Both the position numbers and the translations under genes were made by a program. This document shows, one piece after another, positions 45,097 through 53,438 of a stretch of 64,000 nucleotides of DNA. Below the pieces are notes generated by a model that searched no databases, was not told where the DNA came from, and was given only the letters and a program-made list of their open reading frames with translations. The stretch comes from CAWUIO01 sp963922455 (GTDB lineage Bacteria > Bacteroidota > Bacteroidia > Cytophagales > Microscillaceae): positions 7,170 through 71,169 of the forward strand of contig CAWUIO010000018.1 in NCBI GenBank assembly GCA_963922455.1, written 5' to 3'. Numbering within the stretch: the first letter of the stretch is position 1; each line of letters begins with the position of its first letter.

Positions 45097-46470
45097 ATGG
45101 CAAAGAAACGTTCCCGTAAATTGTTGAGAAATTTACTAATTATCGCTGGGTTGGTGATTGTAGGGTTAATTGGCCTACGTGCCTTGGGGTTTGGCAAAAA
45201 AGAAGATGCTTTTGAAGTAAGCATGGCCGAAGCGAAAAAAGTAGAAATTGTAGAAAAGGTGACGGCCTCAGGTAAAGTCCAGCCCGAAACCGAAGTGAAA
45301 ATCAGCCCGGATGTCTCAGGGGAGGTCATTGACGTGCTCATTGAAGAAGGAGACTCGGTAAGCCAAGGAACCCTCTTATTCCGCATCCGCCCCGATAATA
45401 TTCAAGCCGCAGTGGAGAGCTCAGGCGCTACCGTAAACGCCCGCCGGGCCAACCTATCCCAAGCCCAGGCCGATCTCTCTCAGACAAAAGCCCAGCTGGT
45501 ACAAGCCGAGGCCGATTTTAAGCGTAATCAGGACTTATTTGAGCAAAAAGTGATTTCTGAAGCCGACTTCCAAACCTCGCAGGCCAATTATCAGGTAGCC
45601 ATTGAGCAAGTACGTTCGGCTGAGCAAAACGTAGAAGCGTCCCGCTTTAACATGGCCAACTCTCAAGCTACTCTCAAGCAAAACCTAGATAACCTGTCCC
45701 GTACAGAGATTTATGCCCCAGTAAGCGGTATTGTTTCCAAACTCAGTGTGGAGAAAGGGGAAACTGTGGTAGGAACCGGGCAAATGGCCGGTACCGAAAT
45801 GCTTATCTTGGCCGATCTGAACAATATGGAAGTACAGGTTGACGTAAACGAAAACGATATTATCCGGGTAAAACGCGGACAATCCTCCGATATTGATGTG
45901 GATTCTTATTCCAGTTCCGGACGTATTTTCAAAGGCATTGTCACCGAAATCGCCAATACCGCTACCGAAACCACCACGGCCGATGCCGTTACCGAGTTTT
46001 TGGTAAAAGTACGCATCTTGAATGAGTCTTATAAAGATTTGGCCAATCAAAATACCAAGCCTTTCCGGCCAGGTATGACGGCCTCGGTAGATATTATCAC
46101 CCAAAAGAAAGCAGGAATCTTGTCGGTGCCCATAGCCGCGGTTACTACCCGCGAAGCCAAAAAAGGCGAGGCCGGGGGAAAAGACAAAGGAAAAGCCGAT
46201 ATCAAAAAAACGTCTAATGATTCGGGAAGTAGTAGTAAGGATGACCTAGACGAAATCGTATTTGTTTACGATAAAGATAGCGGAACCATCAAGGCCCAAA
46301 AAGTAAAAACGGGGATAAGTGACTTTGAAAATATTGAAATCCTGGAAGGTTTGGAAGAAGGACAAACCGTGATTACCGGTCCCTTCCTGATTGTTTCCAA
46401 GCAATTGAAAGACGGAGACAAAGTCAAGAAAATGGAGAAAAAATCCTTTGGTCGCGGAGGAAGAAAATAA
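45097..46470 (+). CDS. HlyD-type efflux adaptor (periplasmic subunit)
   Basis: A 457-residue membrane-fusion protein linking an inner-membrane pump to the TolC channel. A basic N-terminus and one membrane anchor (NLLIIAGLVIVGLIGLRAL) are followed by the biotinyl-lipoyl-like half (KISPDVSGEVIDVLIEEGDS), a long coiled coil (about residues 110-200) and the second half YAPVSGIVSKLSVEKGETV. A Lys/Ser-rich insertion (around residues 345-375, KKGEAGGKDKGKAD) sits in the membrane-proximal domain. No pump gene follows; the next gene is on the other strand. Start ATG at 45097. Confidence 0.92.
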   Translation: MAKKRSRKLLRNLLIIAGLVIVGLIGLRALGFGKKEDAFEVSMAEAKKVEIVEKVTASGKVQPETEVKISPDVSGEVIDVLIEEGDSVSQGTLLFRIRPDNIQAAVESSGATVNARRANLSQAQADLSQTKAQLVQAEADFKRNQDLFEQKVISEADFQTSQANYQVAIEQVRSAEQNVEASRFNMANSQATLKQNLDNLSRTEIYAPVSGIVSKLSVEKGETVVGTGQMAGTEMLILADLNNMEVQVDVNENDIIRVKRGQSSDIDVDSYSSSGRIFKGIVTEIANTATETTTADAVTEFLVKVRILNESYKDLANQNTKPFRPGMTASVDIITQKKAGILSVPIAAVTTREAKKGEAGGKDKGKADIKKTSNDSGSSSKDDLDEIVFVYDKDSGTIKAQKVKTGISDFENIEILEGLEEGQTVITGPFLIVSKQLKDGDKVKKMEKKSFGRGGRK

Positions 46471-46487
46471 ATCTTAGAAGAACCTTT

Positions 46488-46521
46488 AAAAAAAGCCGGG
46501 TCTTAGCTCCTGGCTTTTTTT
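46488..46521. terminator. Bidirectional intrinsic terminator
   Basis: Stem AAAAAAAGCCGGG / CTCCTGGCTTTTTTT (one G-T pair) between the convergent adaptor and glycosyltransferase genes, A-rich before and T-rich after. Confidence 0.88.
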
Positions 46522-47605
46522 AATCGAAAAGCCTAAGATAATTTTCCCGATTGGAACCCACCGAGTACTGGGCAATAACTTTATCTCGCCCCTTTTTCCC
46601 CATTTGCGTTCTTAATACAGGGTCTTGGAGCAGTACCTTCATATATTGCAGCCAATCTTCATCATTTCGGCAGTGAAAACCTTCCTCGCCGTGCTCTACA
46701 ATATCCTGGTTTACCCCCACCGGGCTCAGCAAGGCCGGAATACCCAGCGACATGTATTGCAAGGCTTTGAAGCCGCATTTACCCTGGGCCCAGATATCAT
46801 CCTTGAGGGGCATCAGGCCAATATGCATAGTCAATAAATCTTCAATCTCCGTTTCGGCCTTCCAAGGGCGGTAGCTCAGGCCTTCCCAGGCAAAATCGGG
46901 GGCTTGGTTGGCAATCACCAAAAATGTGAAGGAGATTTCTTTTTCCAAGGCTTGCAGAAGCGGGATTAAGGGAGTGAGATAGGGAAGGGTAGAGTGCGTA
47001 CCTGTCCACCCAATTACGGGTTTGTCCTGGGCCTGATGAATACGCAAAGTATTATGCCGCCTCTCGGTATCCAAGGTAGTGGGGTTTATGCGCACTCGAG
47101 GGTTAAACTCGCGGGCAAACGCGGCCAAGTAGGCATTGCCGGCACTTACCCGATAGGCCCAGCGACAAATACTTTGGGTTTTTTGGTGAAATTTTATTCG
47201 GCTGGCCAGGGAATTCTGCGCGCTGGTATTGGGCAGCCAAATGGCATCATCAAAGTCGAATATAATTTTTTTTTGAAAAATTCGGGCAATCATCCATTCC
47301 AAGAGGGGAGGGCCAATGGGGCTCAACTCCCGATGGATAAAGACGCGGTCGTACCGGGGCAAACGAAAAATCAAAGCCCACCTTCTCAGAAAGCCCCGCA
47401 GGATTCCTCCTATTTTAGCCAATAGATGACCGGGTTGGTAGAGCACGGCCCACGTTTTTTCATCTAAAAAGCTTTGCTTATCATAGCGGATGCCGGCTTT
47501 GTCTAAGGCCTCCCAATATTGTTCAAAGCGAAAACGCTGAGAACCGGCCGTATCCGAAGGATAAGGAAATAAAAATAAAACGCGTAACTTAGATGACTTC
47601 GGCAT
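46520..47605 (-). CDS. Glycosyltransferase (GT4-like fold)
   Basis: A 361-residue GT-B-type glycosyltransferase. Early features are LRVLFLFPYPSDTAGSQRFR and KKIIFDFDDAIWLP; the nucleotide-sugar side contains VIGWTGTHSTLPYL and the C-terminal LGIPALLSPVGVNQDIVEHG with EGFHCRN. It probably adds a sugar to a polysaccharide or glycolipid. The start at 47605 overlaps the end of the upstream glycosyltransferase by 17 bp, so they are coupled. A longer start at 47644 is possible. Donor and acceptor unknown. Confidence 0.9.
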   Translation of the reverse strand: MPKSSKLRVLFLFPYPSDTAGSQRFRFEQYWEALDKAGIRYDKQSFLDEKTWAVLYQPGHLLAKIGGILRGFLRRWALIFRLPRYDRVFIHRELSPIGPPLLEWMIARIFQKKIIFDFDDAIWLPNTSAQNSLASRIKFHQKTQSICRWAYRVSAGNAYLAAFAREFNPRVRINPTTLDTERRHNTLRIHQAQDKPVIGWTGTHSTLPYLTPLIPLLQALEKEISFTFLVIANQAPDFAWEGLSYRPWKAETEIEDLLTMHIGLMPLKDDIWAQGKCGFKALQYMSLGIPALLSPVGVNQDIVEHGEEGFHCRNDEDWLQYMKVLLQDPVLRTQMGKKGRDKVIAQYSVGSNRENYLRLFD

Positions 47606-48797
47606 AAATCTCCCGGTATCGCTGTATTCCTTTTTCCAGACCAAAATAGTCCATCGCCAAGGCGCGCAGATTTTCTGGATCTATGGCCCGGAGCTGGTCA
47701 ACATTTTTTACGATTGGCTCAAATAATTTTCCCGTATCGGCGGGGCTTTCTGGCGAAGAAAAGTCAACCATAGCCCCGTAGGCAAATTTTTCGTACAGAT
47801 ATTCCTGGTCACCCACCCCCCGGTTACAAAGAATAGGTATGCCCAAGGCCAATATTTCCCCCATCTTCGTGGCCGAAGACGCTTTTTTGGAAAAATAAGG
47901 CTTGATAAAAAATACCGATAGGTGACTACGAGAAAGCAAAACGGGGACTTGCTTCCTCTCAGCCGGCGTAATTTCAAGACGCTCGGGGGCAATCCCAAAG
48001 TGGACCGCCCGATTCCGAATCGCCTCTGGGTTTTCCCGGGTAATAAACAGAAAGTGGGCTTCCGGTTTCTCTTCCAAAAGTTTTTTAAAAAAGATCAGCA
48101 TTTCATCCAGCATATACCAGGTGCCGATGGAGCCTAAATAACTCACCGTGAAGGGCTTTTGGGGACTAGATTCTATTTTTTCGGGGTCAAACAGGTGGGT
48201 ATCCACACAACATGGGATTACTTGAATAGGAGAAAGTTCAGGCAATTGCCAAGTGCGAATCTCCTGCCGGGCATTTTCGGTTAAGCTAACCGTGTAGGCC
48301 GATTCTTGTAAAAACTCTTTTTCCTTGCCTTTGAAGTAGGAATAGATCCGGCGAAACAAGGGGTTTTTAAGGTTCCAAATCCCCCCGTCTACGCGTTCGT
48401 CGGCCCAAAATCCCCGCATATCGAATACGAAAGGAACCTGAAGTTTGCGCCAAAAGTGCTGGCCAATGAGGGCAGCAATATAACTGCGGCAATGGATCAG
48501 GCAAAATTGATGCTCCTGGTGCAGGTTTAGGGCCATTTTTCTGAGATCGTAGAGGTCACGCAAGGTAGATAAAACGGGGGGGCTTTTCCGGTAAAAACGG
48601 TAATGCCAGATGATGCCGGCTTCATCCATAATCTTTCGTACGGTGGCTTCGCTACGGGAAAAATTTTCCCGTTTTTCAGCACTTAGTATATGCATCTGAT
48701 AACCCGCCTCCTGCAAACCACAGAGATAAGGCAAGACCTGGGATTGGCCCAAAGGGTCGGTCATGCCGTCATAGGAGATATACAAAATTGATTTCAA
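47589..48797 (-). CDS. Glycosyltransferase family 4-like protein
   Basis: A 402-residue GT-B glycosyltransferase. Motifs are ILYISYDGMTDPLGQSQVLP near the N-terminus, RGFWADERVDGG, and the donor site VSYLGSIGTWYMLDEM, then SSATKMGEILALGIPILCN and YREIYAEVI at the end. It starts with TTG at 48797, since no ATG precedes the conserved start. It forms a coupled pair with the next glycosyltransferase. A MITE-like element lies 37 bp upstream. Confidence 0.9.
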   Translation of the reverse strand: MKSILYISYDGMTDPLGQSQVLPYLCGLQEAGYQMHILSAEKRENFSRSEATVRKIMDEAGIIWHYRFYRKSPPVLSTLRDLYDLRKMALNLHQEHQFCLIHCRSYIAALIGQHFWRKLQVPFVFDMRGFWADERVDGGIWNLKNPLFRRIYSYFKGKEKEFLQESAYTVSLTENARQEIRTWQLPELSPIQVIPCCVDTHLFDPEKIESSPQKPFTVSYLGSIGTWYMLDEMLIFFKKLLEEKPEAHFLFITRENPEAIRNRAVHFGIAPERLEITPAERKQVPVLLSRSHLSVFFIKPYFSKKASSATKMGEILALGIPILCNRGVGDQEYLYEKFAYGAMVDFSSPESPADTGKLFEPIVKNVDQLRAIDPENLRALAMDYFGLEKGIQRYREIYAEVI

Positions 48798-48834
48798 AGT
48801 ATATAGCCGTTGATAATTGATTAAAAAATACTAA

Positions 48835-48994
48835 GAAACTGTTTAAGTTTATTTTTTGTCGGCGAAAAGGGTCAGTTTGGGGTTCTGATGAAATCAACAA
48901 GGAGCGCATAGCAGCGCTACGGGCGATGAATTTGATGAAATCAGGTTCCCGAAATGGCCCTTTGCGGCCCATATAATTAAATTTAAACAGTTTC
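48835..48994 (+). mobile_element. MITE-like element, copy B (160 bp, TAA target duplication)
   Basis: A 160-bp element nearly identical to copy A at 22706 (about two differences: T for G near its start, and CGG for CAG near its end). Terminal inverted repeats are GAAACTG...CAGTTTC. It is flanked by TAA on both sides (48832-48834 and 48995-48997). It inserted just upstream of the glycosyltransferase gene and 12 bp before structured-repeat copy 9. Near-identity implies recent mobility. Confidence 0.9.
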
Positions 48995-49006
48995 TAATAA
49001 AAGGAT

Positions 49007-49139
49007 GAGGGGCTGCCCCCGGCGATGAAAAATAGGTGTTCCTAGGCGCATGGGTAGCGGCCGGGGTCGGGCTTTCACTACTCGCCGGCCCACCCGCCAG
49101 CCAGCGGCGGGCTCAAACATGCCGTTCTATCCCTCAGCC
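49007..49139 (+). repeat. Dispersed structured repeat, copy 9
   Basis: Plus-orientation copy between a MITE and the 3' end of SemiSWEET. Closing helix GGCTG/CAGCC; second helix CCCCGGC/GCCGGGG; hairpin after the core CTCGCCG/CGGCGGG. Core CTTTCACTACTCGC is paired with GTTCTATCCC, a compensated G-to-A and C-to-T change. Its right end overlaps the SemiSWEET stop codon. Confidence 0.92.
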
Positions 49140-49388
49140 GTGCTTAATTTTATAAAAGAGAATGATCACGGCAAAAAACAAGGTAATGACATTGGCCAGG
49201 ATAACGGGTAAGTCTCCGATTAAAAAACCATAAATTAACCATAACGATACCCCCAAACTAAAAAAACTGTACATCGTCAGGGAAATGCTGTGTGTATTCC
49301 GCGTTTTGATTACCCGGATAGATTGCGGCAAAAAAGAAAGGGTGGTGCAAGTTGCGGCTACCAAGCCCAGGATTTGGATCCAATCCAA
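49134..49388 (-). CDS. SemiSWEET sugar transporter (PQ-loop)
   Basis: An 84-residue, three-helix PQ-loop membrane protein of the SemiSWEET family, which works as a dimer to move sugars across the inner membrane. It opens QILGLVAATCTTLSFLPQS, and the SFLPQ motif in helix 1 is the family hallmark. NTHSISLTMYSFFSLGVSLW is typical of helix 2. The start is TTG at 49388, as no ATG precedes the first helix. It lies 5 bp after the NTF2-like gene and ends inside structured-repeat copy 9, whose sequence supplies the TGA stop. Confidence 0.92.
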   Translation of the reverse strand: MDWIQILGLVAATCTTLSFLPQSIRVIKTRNTHSISLTMYSFFSLGVSLWLIYGFLIGDLPVILANVITLFFAVIILFYKIKHG

Positions 49389-49393
49389 GGTAA

Positions 49394-49915
49394 TTATTTT
49401 TTAAATAAGTATTTTGCCGGAATGGGGTTTTCCTGGGTTTCCTGATTCCATTGAATGGACGTAATCCAGTAGCGTCCCGCTTCTTTGACCAATTGAATGC
49501 TGTTAATGCCCCGGGCCATAATCTCTCCGTCGGCCTTCATTTTGGTTTGATACGCACTAAAAACGTGAATCATGGTGCTGTATTCTTCTACAACGCGCCC
49601 TATTTCTTTTTCAAAAAAGCCATTTTTTAGCATGTAGGGCCCTGAGCGTTTGATGTAATCCTCAATCCCGAAGCTGGTGTAAGACTCTTTGCCCTCTCGG
49701 TTCCGTCGTACTACCCCAAATTTGGCGTCTTTTTTAAAGATTGTACGCATGCGCTGCCAATCTCTTTCCTGGCCGGCCGGGCCAGAAATGGCATCGTATA
49801 AGGCAGCCATTATTCCGTCTAGGCTTTTCACTTCTTCGGCCACAGGGTCTTGGGCTTGGGTGCTCAGGGGAGCCAGTAAAATGAGTACGAAAATACTCCC
49901 AAAAAGTGTTTTCAT
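49394..49915 (-). CDS. Exported SnoaL/NTF2-like (DUF4440-type) protein
   Basis: A 173-residue secreted protein with a signal peptide ending near STQAQ, followed by an NTF2-like cone fold. The pattern LDGIMAALYDAISGPAGQER, then DWQRMRTIFKKDAKF and the C-terminal YWITSIQWNQET matches the SnoaL/DUF4440 group, whose members are enzymes or binding proteins. No catalytic assignment is possible. First gene of a two-gene operon with SemiSWEET. Confidence 0.8.
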   Translation of the reverse strand: MKTLFGSIFVLILLAPLSTQAQDPVAEEVKSLDGIMAALYDAISGPAGQERDWQRMRTIFKKDAKFGVVRRNREGKESYTSFGIEDYIKRSGPYMLKNGFFEKEIGRVVEEYSTMIHVFSAYQTKMKADGEIMARGINSIQLVKEAGRYWITSIQWNQETQENPIPAKYLFKK

Positions 49916-49985
49916 GCGCTTAAATTTTTATCCAAGCTAAGCGATTCCCCGGGAATAAACAAATCTTGAATTTGGAAGAAAATCC

Positions 49986-50117
49986 GGCTTAGGGATGGAA
50001 CGGCATGTTTGAGCTCGTGTTGGCTTGCGGGGAGAGGCAGCGAGTAGTGACAGCCCGACCCGCGCTGCTAGGAGGGTACAAGGAACAGCCCAATTTTCTT
50101 AGCGCGGGGCAGCCCCT
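49986..50117 (-). repeat. Dispersed structured repeat, copy 10
   Basis: Minus-orientation copy in the tail of the caspase-like gene's transcript, after its terminator. Second helix CCCGCGCT/AGCGCGGG. The core CTGTCACTACTCGC is paired with GTTCCATCCC (same compensated pairs as copy 6). The closing helix is weaker here: GGCT/AGCC with one mismatch. Confidence 0.92.
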
Positions 50118-50135
50118 CAAAAAGGCGAGGGGCAA

Positions 50136-50174
50136 TTAAAAAAGGCCTGGACCCCAATTGGGAGTACAGGCCTT
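50136..50174 (-). terminator. Intrinsic terminator of the WD40-caspase gene
   Basis: On the minus strand AAGGCCTG / CAGGCCTT (arms 50167-50174 and 50142-50149) with an inner CCCAATTGGGG hairpin and a T-rich tail, 20 bp behind the stop. Confidence 0.88.
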
Positions 50175-50193
50175 GGATTTATCATGTAAGCTG

Positions 50194-53100
50194 TTATTTA
50201 GCTTGGATCAGAGGCAAACGGCTTATCGTACTAGGCTTTTGGGTAGTAGGATGTTGCTTGCCCTTGGTAATATTTTTTACCTCATCGGCCACGAAGAAAT
50301 CTAATTCGCGCAGATAAATAATACCGTCCTTGTCTAAGTCGGCTTTTTTATCCTGAAGGCCCCGAATCAGGGCCAAGGTAAAGGCTCCGTGCTGCCACTC
50401 AGCGCTTTCCAAGGATTTTTCCTTACCTGTAGAGGCCGACATCACTACCACCCCGTGCTCTGGGGAAGTGATTTCCCGGATGGCCTCGATGTTATCAATT
50501 TCGATATCGCGGCTAGCCATTAGGCTACTCCCCAGTTGGCCGCTATGGCAGGCATCCAAATACAAGACTACTTTGGAAGGAAGGTTGCCCAGTACATCTT
50601 GAAAATCGGCCCAGTCTACTCCGGTGGTTCGCAATCTTTCGTGATTGCCGTCGTGAGGAAGAATGTAGAACTGGCCTTTTTCATTAAAGCCGTGGGAAGC
50701 GATAAAGATCATCACCATGTCTTTGTGGGTGGCATTTTCTTCCAACCAGTAAAAGGCATCCAGGATATCAGCGCGTTTGGCATTGGAGTTGGTGAGCTCT
50801 TTTACGTGGACTTCTTTGTAGAGTTTTTGATTTTGAGTCTTCAAGATTTTGGAAATCTCGATAGCGTCGTCGTCGGCATAGGTGAGGTTATAGTCTGAGT
50901 TTTGAAACTCTGAAACCCCCACGCTGACTACGTAAAGGCTGGGTTTGAGCATTTCATCCAGCATATCAAATTCTAACTCATCGCTATCGCCCCCTCGGTC
51001 ATTGCTATTGTTACCTTGCAAAGGAGCCCAACGGATCAACCTTTCTTCGGAAACAGAAGAAGAGTTTTCATTGGAAGCAAAGATACTGAGGGTGGTTTCG
51101 GGGGAGTTTAGCGTGATTTCAATTTCTACGTTTTTTTCATTGGGCGAATCACCACTTACTACTTTTAAGCCTCGGGCGGTGGCTAGGGAGCGGCCATTGA
51201 CCAGGAGCTTTACATTTTGAATTTCTACATCGGAGTATACCCGGGCTTTTACCTTATAGGTTTGCTCGGGCGTATTGACCGTCGTAGGAGCGGGGTTGAT
51301 CCATTCAAATTGGGGAGGGAGGTTGCTGAGAATGGTTTCATTTTTCTCAATTTTTTCTTCCGTACCCTGGTTAAACCGGGCCAGGGCTTTTTCAAAGGAG
51401 GCTTCTTCAAAGACCGCCTTGATCAACTCGGGGCGGTAGTATTTTTTACGAAAGGCCGATACGGGGTAAAAATCACCCATTTTATTGATACCCTGATCTA
51501 TGTGCCATCCTACAAATCGTTCTCCCCCGGCAGAGGCAGCATAATAGCCTTGGGGAGTCCAGCAGACCCACTCTTGGTCGGTACCTACAAAGAGCGTGAT
51601 AAGGGGCTTAATGGTTTCAACCGAGTTGACGATGTAATTATTATAGTATTCTTGGAGGGTTTTGGCATCAGAACCGTAGTCTACACTGTTAAGTTTGGCG
51701 ATAATTTCGAGCCAAGCTTTTTTACTTTTGATCTTGGCAATGTCGGTCCAACCCTGATTTTCCCAGATTTTTTCCCAGGATTCGTGCGTGTAAGTTTCGG
51801 CAACAGAACGAACCTCTCCGGGCTCCACTAAGCTCCAAATTTTTACAGTTTGATCTCCTGAGGCGGAGGCCAAGTAACGTCCATCGGGAGATACGGCTAC
51901 TCCCCAGATTACTCCGGTGTGTCCAATGAATTTTTTTTGCAGTTCCCCTTGTTGGTCAAAAGCTTTTAGGCTGAAATTACTCCCAATAATAATATCCCCA
52001 CTTTGGGTGAAGGTATTACTTTTGACCCATCCGTCGGTAGGGCGGTCAATTTTGATGGTGGGCCCATTATTCACGGTGAGGCTATGATCATCGGGACTTT
52101 GCATGGACATACCCCGGAAGGAAGTAATTGCTTTGACATAATCTCCTTGATTAGGTTGTTGTGCGTTTAGTCTCAATTCGTTAAAATCAAAGCTCATTTC
52201 TAAGGGACCTTTACCGTTTACCCCACCCCAAGTACTGCCATAACCTACCAAACCATTTTCAAAACCCAGGCCTACGGTGCGTTTTACGACTCCCTGGCCC
52301 ACCATATGGTTGAGTATTTCTCCGGTTTTGGGTCGCCAAATAAAAATGTCATTATTGTTACCACCGGCGGTTACGACCATGTCATCGCCGTAAAAATCAG
52401 AGGATACCACGGTATAATTATGTTCGGCAAATTCGTTAATTAGGCTGCCATTGGGCATAGAGAAGACCAGGCCTTTGGTGTAGCGGGTACCGTGGGCTAC
52501 CAGATACTTGCCACTCTCAGAGAAAGCCATGGTGTAGATGGGGTCTTCGGCTTCATAAAGTTTTTTGACCATTTTTCCCTTATTATCCCAAAGGTAAATG
52601 GTATTGTCATAGCCTCCCGTAACAATATATTTTCCGTCTGGCGAACAGGCTACTCCGCTCACCCGGTCGGTATGGGCTTCTAGCTTCTTAGAGATTCTAT
52701 TCGATTTCCAGTCCCAAATAATACCTGTATGATCATAAGAAACGGATACCAATTTGTCCTGACTAAGAAAGGCGATTTGTTGGACACTTTCTTCGTGGCC
52801 TTGAAGAACTCCCACGAGTTTGGTAGGGCGTTGGCTTACATCCCAGATTCTAATTTGTTCGTCGGCACTACCACTGGCTAGGTAGCGTCCGTCGGGCGAA
52901 AAAGCCAGGCAGTTGACCACGTCTTCGTGCCCCACCATATTGTCCAGAATGGTATTGTGTTCAAAGTCTAATAAGCGGATGCGGCCCCACTCTTTGTCAC
53001 CATCGGCCGACAACCAACCGCCCACGGCCAAGTATCTCTCGTCGGGCGAAAGGGCAATGGCATATAATTTTCCTTCGGAACCATCTCCGATATGTCCCCG

Positions 53101-53319
53101 TTCGGTACGGAGGAGTTCTCCATTTTGAGTATCCCAAATGCGCAAGGTTTTGTCGTCAGAAACAGTCATCAGACGTTTCCCTTGGTCAAATATCTTAAGC
53201 TCTCGGATCATCGAGGCATGTCCGTGTGGGTCAATCACTAAACGAGCATTATCTTGGGCCTTGAGGATAAGGGGAAGGGAGAGCAAACAAACTAGAAAGG
53301 TTAGGGTAAATTTTTGCAT
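50194..53319 (-). CDS. Exported WD40-repeat protein with C-terminal caspase-like (C14) protease domain
   Basis: A 1041-residue protein with a signal peptide (MQKFTLTFLVCLLSLPLILK, cleaved near KAQ). About eight or nine WD40 repeats fill residues 35-500 (clear units HEDVVNCLAFSPDGRYLASG, HTDRVSGVACSPDGKYIVTG, HTGVIWGVAVSPDGRYLASA). A middle region of about 300 residues follows. The C-terminal caspase-family domain has His876 in FIASHGFN and Cys924 in LYLDACHSGQ, so the dyad is intact. The propeller-first order and export are notable: the protease would act in the periplasm or outside. No partner gene adjoins; it is divergent from aat. Substrate and trigger unknown. Confidence 0.9.
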   Translation of the reverse strand: MQKFTLTFLVCLLSLPLILKAQDNARLVIDPHGHASMIRELKIFDQGKRLMTVSDDKTLRIWDTQNGELLRTERGHIGDGSEGKLYAIALSPDERYLAVGGWLSADGDKEWGRIRLLDFEHNTILDNMVGHEDVVNCLAFSPDGRYLASGSADEQIRIWDVSQRPTKLVGVLQGHEESVQQIAFLSQDKLVSVSYDHTGIIWDWKSNRISKKLEAHTDRVSGVACSPDGKYIVTGGYDNTIYLWDNKGKMVKKLYEAEDPIYTMAFSESGKYLVAHGTRYTKGLVFSMPNGSLINEFAEHNYTVVSSDFYGDDMVVTAGGNNNDIFIWRPKTGEILNHMVGQGVVKRTVGLGFENGLVGYGSTWGGVNGKGPLEMSFDFNELRLNAQQPNQGDYVKAITSFRGMSMQSPDDHSLTVNNGPTIKIDRPTDGWVKSNTFTQSGDIIIGSNFSLKAFDQQGELQKKFIGHTGVIWGVAVSPDGRYLASASGDQTVKIWSLVEPGEVRSVAETYTHESWEKIWENQGWTDIAKIKSKKAWLEIIAKLNSVDYGSDAKTLQEYYNNYIVNSVETIKPLITLFVGTDQEWVCWTPQGYYAASAGGERFVGWHIDQGINKMGDFYPVSAFRKKYYRPELIKAVFEEASFEKALARFNQGTEEKIEKNETILSNLPPQFEWINPAPTTVNTPEQTYKVKARVYSDVEIQNVKLLVNGRSLATARGLKVVSGDSPNEKNVEIEITLNSPETTLSIFASNENSSSVSEERLIRWAPLQGNNSNDRGGDSDELEFDMLDEMLKPSLYVVSVGVSEFQNSDYNLTYADDDAIEISKILKTQNQKLYKEVHVKELTNSNAKRADILDAFYWLEENATHKDMVMIFIASHGFNEKGQFYILPHDGNHERLRTTGVDWADFQDVLGNLPSKVVLYLDACHSGQLGSSLMASRDIEIDNIEAIREITSPEHGVVVMSASTGKEKSLESAEWQHGAFTLALIRGLQDKKADLDKDGIIYLRELDFFVADEVKNITKGKQHPTTQKPSTISRLPLIQAK

Positions 53320-53438
53320 GAAATATTTAGTTTATAGCATGTATTTACTAAGCTTTTATACGGTATAAAATCTGCTACCGTTTTATAATATTTTTAAAAA
53401 TAATTAAAACCTATTTTTTAAAAAAGCTTCTCAGGGCT

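Noticed and set aside
51217..51831. 204-codon open frame antisense to the WD40-caspase gene
   Set aside because: It is fully inside a well-supported gene on the other strand, with Phe/Gly-rich product and no motif.
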